Source: Thiomargarita sp.
GTDB lineage: Bacteria > Pseudomonadota > Gammaproteobacteria > Beggiatoales > Beggiatoaceae
Direction of reading: 5' to 3'
DNA: 16,907 nt
Assembly (NCBI GenBank): GCA_030635005.1
Contig: DAOVZS010000028.1
Location: forward strand, 1 to 16,907
Position numbers and translations under genes: made by a program. The notes beneath the pieces are model-generated. The model did no database searches. It was not told the DNA's origin and saw only the letters and a list, made by a program, of their open reading frames with translations. Of the stretch, positions 8,133-14,689 are shown piece after piece. Positions within the stretch are counted from its first letter, which is position 1. Each line of letters opens with the position of its first letter.

Positions 8133-8951
8133 TTATTCAGCTTGTTGCAAAACGGCTTGGGTTATTTTTAACGCATCAACTGTTTCCGCAACATCATGAG
8201 TACGAATCATTCTTGCCCCTTTATTCACGGCAAGGACAGCTAAAGCTAAACCACCATATAAACGTTTTGTCACAGGCTTATTTAAGAGATGACCGATTAA
8301 TGATTTCCGAGAAACACCTACCAATACGGGATAATCCAGTTCAGTCAATAAATGTAATTGTTGTATTAATAATAGATTATGTGCCACAGTTTTACCAAAT
8401 CCAAACCCTGGATCTATCATAATATGATCTGATGTCATACCTGCTCCTAAGCAGGCTTGCACTCGCTCTAACAAAAATGTCTTGATCTCATCAATCACAT
8501 TGTCATAATGTGGTTTGTGTTGCATGGTGCGCGGGGTACCTTGTATATGCATCAAACATACATGTACATCGTGAGAAGCTGCAACAGTGGCTAAACTGTT
8601 ATCACCGCGTAACGCCATCACATCATTAATCATATAAGCACCTGCTGCAATGGCTTCACGCATGACAGTCGCTTTACTGGTATCCACAGAAATTGAAATA
8701 GGTAATTCTGCATGTATTTTAGATAAGACAGGGATGACACGATCCAATTCTTCTTGTACAGAAATTGCTTGGGCACCAGGACGCGTAGATTCACCGCCAA
8801 TATCAATAATGTTTGCCCCATCCTCATACATTTGGCAAGCTTGTTTAAAAGCGGCATCTTTAGAACAAAACAAGCCCCCATCTGAAAATGAATCGGGGGT
8901 CACATTGAGAATCCCCATGACTTGGGGAGTTAGAAGATTATGGGGCATCAT
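8133..8951 (-). CDS. folP: Dihydropteroate synthase
   Basis: FolP joins 4-aminobenzoate to hydroxymethyl-dihydropterin pyrophosphate, giving dihydropteroate for folate. It is the sulfonamide target. The 272-aa TIM-barrel protein carries MGILNVTPDSFSDGG (12-26), IDIGGESTRPGA (49-60), VDT (89-91), IND (108-110), MHIQGTPRTMQ (134-144), DPGFGFGK (180-187), GVSRKS (212-217, Lys216) and RTHD (250-253), where RVHD is more usual. Two adjacent ATGs open the gene. The first (8949-8951) is 7 bases from AGGA (8959-8962), the second 10, so either is possible. A strong hairpin sits immediately upstream of that AGGA. The order ftsH-folP-glmM is the same as in E. coli. Confidence 0.96.
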   Translation of the reverse strand: MMPHNLLTPQVMGILNVTPDSFSDGGLFCSKDAAFKQACQMYEDGANIIDIGGESTRPGAQAISVQEELDRVIPVLSKIHAELPISISVDTSKATVMREAIAAGAYMINDVMALRGDNSLATVAASHDVHVCLMHIQGTPRTMQHKPHYDNVIDEIKTFLLERVQACLGAGMTSDHIMIDPGFGFGKTVAHNLLLIQQLHLLTELDYPVLVGVSRKSLIGHLLNKPVTKRLYGGLALAVLAVNKGARMIRTHDVAETVDALKITQAVLQQAE

Positions 8952-8962
8952 GTATCGATCCT

Positions 8963-8985
8963 AGCCCCCTTTTTTATGGGGGGCT
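8963..8985 (-). promoter_or_regulatory. GC-rich hairpin abutting the folP ribosome-binding site
   Basis: In the 45-bp ftsH-folP gap a 7-bp stem AGCCCCC/GGGGGCT closes a 9-nt A-rich loop (in the minus-strand RNA). Its 3' base sits right next to AGGA, the folP ribosome site (8959-8962). No T tract follows, so it does not look like a simple terminator. Possible roles are an RNA processing or stability element that sets folP-glmM output relative to ftsH, or a partial attenuator. The structure is seen in the sequence; its role is inference. Confidence 0.5.
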
Positions 8986-8996
8986 TCAGTTGAGAC

Positions 8997-10949
8997 TTAT
9001 TTCACGTTTAAATCAGTCGGATCAACAGTTGTCTTATCCAAGCGCGGTTTGAGAATATCCTTTTCCTCTTTCTTAGGAACAGTATCCTCCTTATCTTGGT
9101 TTGTTGTCCCACCTTTGGTATTATTATCTTCCCAGTCTTTGGGAGGTTTAGGATCTTTTCCTGCCATTAAAGCATCAATTTGTTCAGATTCTAAAGTTTC
9201 GTATTTAAGGAGTGCCTTTGCCATTGTATGGAGAATATGGATATTTTCTTTGAGTAAACGTTCGGCACGCTCATAATTACTATCCACAATAGCACGGACT
9301 TCCAAATCAATCACATGTGCTGTCTCATCAGAAACCACTTTGTGTTGCGTGACAGAATGTCCTAAAAATACCTCATTATCATCTTCATTATAGGTGAGTG
9401 GCCCTAAACGGTTTGATAATCCCCATTTAGTCACCATGTTACGAGCAATATCTGTTGTTCGTTGAATATCGTTTGTTGCACCCGTAGTAATCGCTTCGGG
9501 TCCGAAAACAAGTTCTTCAGCAATACGTCCCCCAAACATACTGGAAATTTGACATTCCAAATATTCTTTACTGTAACTCAGTCGATCATTTTCAGGTAAA
9601 AACATGGTCACGCCCAAAGCACGTCCTCTTGGAATAATCGTCACTTTGTATACAGGATCATATTTAGGCATTAAGCGTCCCACAATAGTATGTCCTGCTT
9701 CATGATAAGCTGTTAATTTTCGCTCATCCTCAGTCATGACCATTGAACGACGTTCTGCCCCCATCATAATTTTATCTTTGGCTTTTTCAAAATCGCTCAT
9801 TTCTACTAAACGCTTGTTGCCCCCTGCTGCAAATAACGCGGCTTCATTAATTAAATTTGCTAAATCTGCTCCAGAAAATCCAGGTGTTCCCCGTGCAATG
9901 AGATTCATTTTGACATTATCAGCAATAGGAACTCTGCGCATGTGAACTTTAAGAATGTGTTCACGCCCCCGAATATCAGGTAAAGGGACCATGACTTGAC
10001 GATCAAAACGTCCCGGACGTAATAAAGCGGGATCTAACACATCAGGACGATTGGTTGCAGCAATCACAATGACCCCTTCACTGCCTTCAAATCCATCCAT
10101 TTCTACCAATAATTGATTAAGTGTTTGTTCTCGCTCATCATGTCCCCCACCTAAACCAGCCCCCCGGTGACGACCCACTGCATCAATTTCATCAATAAAA
10201 ATAATACAGGGTGCATGTTTTTTAGATTGTTCAAACATATCACGTACACGTGACGCCCCAACACCGACAAACATTTCTACAAAATCAGATCCTGAAATGG
10301 TGAAAAATGGGACTTTTGCCTCTCCAGCAATCGCTTTTGCCAATAAGGTTTTACCTGTTCCAGGTGCACCTACCATTAAAACGCCGCGCGGAAATTTACC
10401 CCCTAAATTTTGGAATTTACCTGGATCGCGTAAAAATTCTACTAATTCCGCTACTTCCGCTTTAGCCTCATCTACACCTGCTACATCATTAAAAGTAATT
10501 TTGACCTGATCTTCTTCAACAAGACGAGCCCGACTTCTCCCAAACGTTAAAGCGCCTCCACGTCCTCCCCCTTGCATTTGCCGCATGAAAAAAATCAATA
10601 TCCCAAATAATAAGAGCATGGGAAACCATGAAATGAAAATTTGCATTAATACTGATTGTTTTTCTGGAGGCTGTGATATGATTTTCACATCATATTTCAA
10701 TAAATCCCCAATCAAACCAGAATCCCCTGGGTTGTAGGTAGTCAGTTTTTCACCATTTTGCGTCGTGTATTTAATAGAACGTCCCTCAATCAAAGCCTCT
10801 TGCACATATCCCAACTGAACATTGTGAATAAAAGTTGAATAATCTACAGTGCGTGAATCTTGTTTAGGTGTTCCAAAATTATTGAAAACCATCATTAAAA
10901 CAAGGGCTATAACAACCCATACTATAATATTTTTTCCCATGTCATTCAT
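8997..10949 (-). CDS. ftsH: ATP-dependent zinc metalloprotease FtsH
   Basis: FtsH is the hexameric inner-membrane AAA+ protease that degrades membrane and short-lived regulatory proteins. From the chosen start it has 650 aa. TM1 is about 7-23, followed by a periplasmic domain from about 24 to 99, TM2 about 100-121 and then the cytoplasmic part: Walker A GAPGTGKT (194-201), Walker B IIFIDEID (249-256), the second region of homology ATNRPDVL to RPGRFDR (298-317), the zinc site HEAGH (416-420) and the third zinc ligand Asp494 in TNDIQ. The tail after about 595 is hydrophilic and lysine-rich. The frame stays open upstream to an ATG at 11021, but that would add 24 charged residues, overlap rlmE and lack a ribosome site. 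ATG 10947-10949 has GAGG 9 bases upstream and gives an N-terminus three residues longer than M-G-K-N-I-I-V-W, which resembles E. coli FtsH. rlmE upstream and folP downstream match E. coli order. Confidence 0.97.
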   Translation of the reverse strand: MNDMGKNIIVWVVIALVLMMVFNNFGTPKQDSRTVDYSTFIHNVQLGYVQEALIEGRSIKYTTQNGEKLTTYNPGDSGLIGDLLKYDVKIISQPPEKQSVLMQIFISWFPMLLLFGILIFFMRQMQGGGRGGALTFGRSRARLVEEDQVKITFNDVAGVDEAKAEVAELVEFLRDPGKFQNLGGKFPRGVLMVGAPGTGKTLLAKAIAGEAKVPFFTISGSDFVEMFVGVGASRVRDMFEQSKKHAPCIIFIDEIDAVGRHRGAGLGGGHDEREQTLNQLLVEMDGFEGSEGVIVIAATNRPDVLDPALLRPGRFDRQVMVPLPDIRGREHILKVHMRRVPIADNVKMNLIARGTPGFSGADLANLINEAALFAAGGNKRLVEMSDFEKAKDKIMMGAERRSMVMTEDERKLTAYHEAGHTIVGRLMPKYDPVYKVTIIPRGRALGVTMFLPENDRLSYSKEYLECQISSMFGGRIAEELVFGPEAITTGATNDIQRTTDIARNMVTKWGLSNRLGPLTYNEDDNEVFLGHSVTQHKVVSDETAHVIDLEVRAIVDSNYERAERLLKENIHILHTMAKALLKYETLESEQIDALMAGKDPKPPKDWEDNNTKGGTTNQDKEDTVPKKEEKDILKPRLDKTTVDPTDLNVK

Positions 10950-10963
10950 GACATATCGCCTCT
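10947..10963 (-). promoter_or_regulatory. Ribosome-binding site that fixes the ftsH start
   Basis: On the minus strand AGAGG (10959-10963) lies 9 bases before ATG 10947-10949. The in-frame ATG at 10938-10940 would be 18 bases away, and the upstream ATG at 11019-11021 has nothing comparable. This supports the 650-aa FtsH. Confidence 0.65.
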
Positions 10964-10983
10964 TTTGTAAGTCATGGTGATTT

Positions 10984-11607
10984 TTAATCTTTTCCTTTAG
11001 TGAAATGTTTGGCAAGCACATATACTTCTGAAGAGCGTGAACGTGATGCCTCAGGTTTACGAATGATAACTTTTTTAAAATAGGGTCTTAACCCTTTGAC
11101 ATACGCATCAAAGCCCTCCCCTTGAAATATTTTACTTAAAAAATGTCCTGAAGTGTTTAACACATCAAAGGCCAAGTCGCGTGCGAGTTCAGCCAATAAC
11201 ATCATACGTGGTTGATCGACATCTTTGATACCACAAATATTGGGTGCCATGTCGGACATTACAAGATCAGTCTTGTATTCTCCTAATTCTGTGATCAATT
11301 GTTCTAAAACACACTGTTCTCGAAAATCACCTTGAATAAAGTGTACACCAGGCAAAGGTATTATGGGTAAAATATCCACAGCAAATATCTTGACTTGATA
11401 ATGTTTTATAACCCATTGTGACCAACCACCAGGGGCTGCCCCCAAATCAACAACAGTCATATGAGGACGAAATAAGCGATCACGGGCATCTAGTTGTGCA
11501 AGTTTGTACACAGCCCGTGAACGATATCCCTCTACTTTAGCTTGTTTCACATAAATATCTGATTTATGTTCATCAATCCAGCGTTGGCTACTATGCTTTT
11601 TACTCAT
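10984..11607 (-). CDS. rlmE: 23S rRNA (uridine2552-2'-O)-methyltransferase RlmE
   Basis: RlmE (FtsJ/RrmJ) methylates the 2'-OH of U2552 in the A loop of 23S rRNA, a late step in 50S assembly. It is heat-inducible in E. coli together with ftsH. The 207-aa protein has the Rossmann SAM-binding motif VVDLGAAPGGWSQ (52-64) and the full catalytic K-D-K-E set: Lys35 in AVYKLAQLD, Asp119 in MSDMAPN, Lys159 in FLSKIFQG and Glu194 in SRSSEVYVL. The N-terminal segment KVEGYRSRAVYKL is typical. Its ATG (11605-11607) overlaps the stop of the upstream hybrid kinase (TGA 11604-11606) as ATGA, so its translation may depend on ribosomes finishing that gene. ftsH follows after a 34-base gap. Confidence 0.96.
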   Translation of the reverse strand: MSKKHSSQRWIDEHKSDIYVKQAKVEGYRSRAVYKLAQLDARDRLFRPHMTVVDLGAAPGGWSQWVIKHYQVKIFAVDILPIIPLPGVHFIQGDFREQCVLEQLITELGEYKTDLVMSDMAPNICGIKDVDQPRMMLLAELARDLAFDVLNTSGHFLSKIFQGEGFDAYVKGLRPYFKKVIIRKPEASRSRSSEVYVLAKHFTKGKD

Positions 11608-12752
11608 GATGTTCTGTCTATCCGATATTTTCGTAAAATATTGATTATTTGAGAACGCGTGATGGGTTTCGCCAAGAATTCAGCAGCCCCTAAAGCATAA
11701 CCAATTTCTTTATTTTCCATCATAGTCAACATAATAACGGGAATATGAGCTAACTCAGGATCTGCTTTAAGTTTTGATAATACTTCCCAACCATCCATAC
11801 CTGGCATCATCACATCCAAAGTGATGACATCTGGATGCATTTTTCTCGCCAATTGTAAACCATCCTCTCCATTATCTGCTATTAAGACTTGATAACCCTC
11901 TTTACTTAAAAAAATCTCCAGTGATTCACGTACAATATCATCATCATCAATCACTAGAATAACATCTGAATTAACAAGATTCTCTGTCACTTCATTATCA
12001 GTAGTACTTGATTTCTGAGGACTTAAATAGGCAGGAATACGCACTATTAAAAAGTTTCCTTTATCAAATTCACTTTCAAGCTTAAAGGTACCCCCTAGCA
12101 TATGTGCAAAATGTTTCGTCTGTGCTAATTCTAAGCCAGTGCTCCCGTATTTGCGATGAGTAGACGCTAAAAATAAATTACCTTCAGTACTCACGCGAAA
12201 AGTAATCCACTCTCCCCCTTCTTGTGTGTCTCGTCTCACTTCTAAAATAATAATCCCTTGTTCCGTGAATTTCGACGCATTACTGAGCAGATTGAATAAG
12301 ATTTGTCTCAATTTGCCCATATCGCTATAGATTTCACCTAAAGATTCATCAAATATAAAATGTAAAGTATTGGCTTTATTTTCTATTAAAGGTTGAATGG
12401 TAGAAACTGTTTTTTGGATCATCGTTTTTAAATCAAAGCTTTCTGAATATAATTGCATCTTGCCCACTTCTATTTTAGAAATATCAAGGACACTGTCAAT
12501 TAAGCCTAATAATTCATAAGATGCACCATGAACACTCGTAATATCTACTGCTATCAACTCCTGATCATTATAATTAATATCTTCTTTAAGTAATTCTGTA
12601 TAACCAATAATGGTATTGATGGTCGTTCTTAACTCATGGCTCATATTTGCAAGAAATTGGCTTTTCGCTAAATTGGCTTCCTCATTTTTTTGTTTCGCTG
12701 TTCGCAATTCAATGTTATCCCATTCGCGTTTGCTAATTTTATTTATTGACAT
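11604..12752 (-). CDS. Soluble hybrid sensor histidine kinase/response regulator with degenerate ATPase domain
   Basis: The 382-aa protein has no signal peptide or membrane segment and no PAS or GAF sensor. Order: a short N-terminal helix (about 10-30); a HisKA domain with FLANMSHELRTT (33-44), phospho-acceptor His39, and Thr44 where Pro is nearly invariant; a HATPase_c domain (about 115-242); and a receiver domain (about 263-378). The N box is intact (LFNLLSNASKFTEQG, 152-166). After FRVS (185-188) the usual DTGIGM G1 box and F box are missing, and only TEGNLFLAS (189-197) remains before HRKYG. The G2 box GTGLGL is STGLEL (204-209). The receiver looks complete: Asp269/270, phospho-acceptor Asp313 in TLDVMMPGMDG, Thr343 and Lys362 in AKP. 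Autokinase activity is therefore doubtful while the receiver could still be phosphorylated. No frameshift is seen. The ATG has no obvious ribosome site, but an in-frame stop 16-18 bases upstream limits extension. It opens the rlmE-ftsH-folP-glmM cluster. Confidence 0.88.
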   Translation of the reverse strand: MSINKISKREWDNIELRTAKQKNEEANLAKSQFLANMSHELRTTINTIIGYTELLKEDINYNDQELIAVDITSVHGASYELLGLIDSVLDISKIEVGKMQLYSESFDLKTMIQKTVSTIQPLIENKANTLHFIFDESLGEIYSDMGKLRQILFNLLSNASKFTEQGIIILEVRRDTQEGGEWITFRVSTEGNLFLASTHRKYGSTGLELAQTKHFAHMLGGTFKLESEFDKGNFLIVRIPAYLSPQKSSTTDNEVTENLVNSDVILVIDDDDIVRESLEIFLSKEGYQVLIADNGEDGLQLARKMHPDVITLDVMMPGMDGWEVLSKLKADPELAHIPVIMLTMMENKEIGYALGAAEFLAKPITRSQIINILRKYRIDRTS

Positions 12753-12753
12753 G

Positions 12754-12767
12754 TTATCAGTTATCAG
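12754..12767. repeat. Two tandem copies of TTATCAG at the hybrid kinase start
   Basis: TTATCAG occurs twice back to back one base outside the kinase ATG (12750-12752). In the kinase mRNA this reads CTGATAACTGATAA just before the start, where a ribosome site is expected and none is recognisable. It may be a chance slippage repeat or a binding site for a leader-acting factor. Confidence 0.45.
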
Positions 12768-12792
12768 TTAATGTAACTATCATTTATTTTTA

Positions 12793-12801
12793 TGGTATTA
12801 T
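12793..12801 (+). promoter_or_regulatory. Extended -10 promoter candidate for recQ
   Basis: TGGTATTAT fits the extended -10 pattern TGn plus TATTAT (five of six matches to TATAAT). Transcription would start about 12808, giving a leader of about 20 bases to the recQ ATG at 12828. There is no convincing -35, which extended -10 promoters often lack. It overlaps the minus-strand -10 at 12797-12802. Confidence 0.45.
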
Positions 12802-12802
12802 A
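12797..12802 (-). promoter_or_regulatory. -10 box for the kinase-rlmE-ftsH-folP-glmM cluster
   Basis: The minus strand reads TATAAT, an exact -10 consensus, 47 bases before the hybrid kinase ATG. The -35 region 16-17 bases away (around 12819-12825) is AT-rich and matches the consensus poorly. Given the gap of only 75 bases to recQ, this is the best candidate on this strand. A further promoter just before ftsH or rlmE cannot be excluded. Confidence 0.45.
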
Positions 12803-12827
12803 AAACAATTTAGAAAATATTAAAAAA

Positions 12828-14654
12828 ATGACTCCTCAAGAAATACTCTCTAATATATTTGGTTATCAACATTTTCGCGGTGCTCAAGAAGAAATCATTA
12901 ATCATATTTTAGCGGATGGAGATGCGTTAGTGTTAATGCCTACGGGTGGCGGGAAATCATTATGTTATCAGATTCCTGCTATCATACGTCCCGGTGTAGC
13001 TATTATCATCTCTCCCTTAATTGCATTAATGCACGATCAAGTCACTGCGTTACAACAAATTGGTATTCGTGCTGCTTATCTCAATTCTAGTTTAACACCA
13101 GATCAAGCACGGTTCACGTCACAACAATTACGCCAAGGTGCATTAGATTTGCTGTATGTCGCCCCTGAAAGATTGATGACGCCGCACTTTTTAGATTTCT
13201 TGGATACAACTGACATCGCTTTATTTGCCATAGATGAAGCACATTGTGTCTCACAATGGGGACATTCTTTCCGACGAGAATATATAGAATTATCTATTTT
13301 ACATCAACGTTTTTCGGGTATTCCGCGTATTGCACTCACAGCTACCGCTGATGATTTGACACGTCGTGATATTATTAAGTATTTAGGCTTGGAGCAGGCG
13401 AAAAAATTTATTGCTGGATTTGATCGTCCCAATATTCGATATCGTGTGGTACAAAAAAAAGATCCGCAACGCCAACTGTTATCGTTTCTGAGAGCAGAAG
13501 GACATCAGGGTGATGTGGGCATTGTATATTGTTTATCCCGAAAAAAAGTAGAAAAAGTGGCAGATTGGTTAACAAATCAAGGTTTCATAGCCTTACCTTA
13601 TCATGCTGGATTACCTAATGAATTGCGAAAAGAACATCAAATACGCTTTTTACGGGAAGAAAATATCGTTATTGTGGCAACCATCGCTTTTGGTATGGGT
13701 ATTGATAAACCTAATGTCCGTTTTGTTGCCCATTTAGATTTACCTAAAAGTTTAGAAGCCTATTATCAAGAAACAGGACGTGCGGGACGTGATGGATTAC
13801 CTGCCAATGCTTGGATGGCGTATGGATTACAAGATGTTGTCATGTTACGACATTTTATGGAAAAATCTGAGGCTGATGAGCAACATAAACGCATAGAACG
13901 GCATAAATTGGATTCCATGTTGGGTTATTGTGAGATGACAGGCTGTCGTCGTCAAGCCTTACTCAACTATTTTGGCGATCACTTGCCTCACGCTTGTGGT
14001 AATTGTGACACGTGTTTAGAACCTGTGGCAATGTATGATGGCACAGAGGTGGCACAAAAAGCATTATCTTGTATTCATCGAACAGGATATCGTTTTGGTG
14101 TTCATTATTTGATTGATGTGTTATTAGGTAAAACGACTGCACGTATTACACAATTTAGACATGATCAGGTGAGTACTTATGGTATTGGTAAAGAATTAAG
14201 TAAAGAAGAATGGCAGTCTGTTTTTCGACAATTGGTTGCCCGGGGATTTATTAAAGTTGATATAGAAGCCTATGGAAGTTTTCACTTAACAGAACAGGCT
14301 CGTCCTATACTCAGAGGTGAACAACGTCTTGATTTACGAAAAGAACATAAATACAAAACCAGCAAAGATAAAAAATATAGCCGCAGCTCTCGAACAAACT
14401 TTACAGATAGCGATCAGATTCTTTGGAAAAACTTGCGAACGAAACGTTTAGAATTATCCATAGCCCAAAATGTTTCCTCTTATGTGATTTTTCATGACAG
14501 TACTTTAGAAGAAATGGTGCAACAATGTCCTAAAAATCTGGCAGAATTTGCACAACTAACCGGTGTAGGTAACAGTAAATTACAACATTATGGTAAAATT
14601 TTTCTTGAGGTGTTAGAAAAACATACGCTCAAATATAGTGACGTTGCAAAATAA
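12828..14654 (+). CDS. recQ: ATP-dependent DNA helicase RecQ
   Basis: RecQ is a 3'-5' superfamily 2 helicase used in recombinational repair and restart of stalled forks. The 608-aa protein contains motif 0 FRGAQEEII (16-24), Walker A MPTGGGKS (37-44), DEAH (136-139), TATA (171-174), and motifs V-VI ATIAFGMGIDKPNVRFV (284-300) and YYQETGRAGRDGLP (312-325). It also has the RQC zinc site with Cys373, 390, 393 and 396 in the E. coli spacing, a winged-helix region (about 405-500) ending TEQARPILRGE, a charged linker (505-525) and a C-terminal HRDC domain (about 530-598). In the aromatic-rich loop after DEAH the usual WGHDFRPEY reads WGHSFRREY (144-152): Trp144, His146, Phe148 and Arg149 are kept, but Asp is Ser147 and Pro is Arg150. 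No clear ribosome site is seen. It is transcribed divergently from the hybrid kinase. Confidence 0.96.
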   Translation: MTPQEILSNIFGYQHFRGAQEEIINHILADGDALVLMPTGGGKSLCYQIPAIIRPGVAIIISPLIALMHDQVTALQQIGIRAAYLNSSLTPDQARFTSQQLRQGALDLLYVAPERLMTPHFLDFLDTTDIALFAIDEAHCVSQWGHSFRREYIELSILHQRFSGIPRIALTATADDLTRRDIIKYLGLEQAKKFIAGFDRPNIRYRVVQKKDPQRQLLSFLRAEGHQGDVGIVYCLSRKKVEKVADWLTNQGFIALPYHAGLPNELRKEHQIRFLREENIVIVATIAFGMGIDKPNVRFVAHLDLPKSLEAYYQETGRAGRDGLPANAWMAYGLQDVVMLRHFMEKSEADEQHKRIERHKLDSMLGYCEMTGCRRQALLNYFGDHLPHACGNCDTCLEPVAMYDGTEVAQKALSCIHRTGYRFGVHYLIDVLLGKTTARITQFRHDQVSTYGIGKELSKEEWQSVFRQLVARGFIKVDIEAYGSFHLTEQARPILRGEQRLDLRKEHKYKTSKDKKYSRSSRTNFTDSDQILWKNLRTKRLELSIAQNVSSYVIFHDSTLEEMVQQCPKNLAEFAQLTGVGNSKLQHYGKIFLEVLEKHTLKYSDVAK

Positions 14655-14689
14655 TATACTCCACAGACACAAAAAAATATGACACAACT

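Noticed and set aside
8630..8881. Minus-strand 83-aa frame overlapping folP in another frame
   Set aside because: It overlaps the conserved pterin-binding motifs in the true frame, and no frameshift in folP is needed to explain it.
8650..8964. Plus-strand 104-aa open frame over folP
   Set aside because: It is antisense to conserved folP motifs and its composition is that of a reversed coding strand.
10984..11021. Upstream ftsH start giving a 674-aa protein overlapping rlmE
   Set aside because: It has no ribosome site and an atypical charged N-terminus; the start at 10949 fits better.
11604..12752. Treating the short hybrid kinase as a frameshifted pseudogene
   Set aside because: The frame is continuous from HisKA to the end of the receiver with no internal stop; the losses are in-frame deletions and substitutions, so it is kept as a gene with a degenerate domain.
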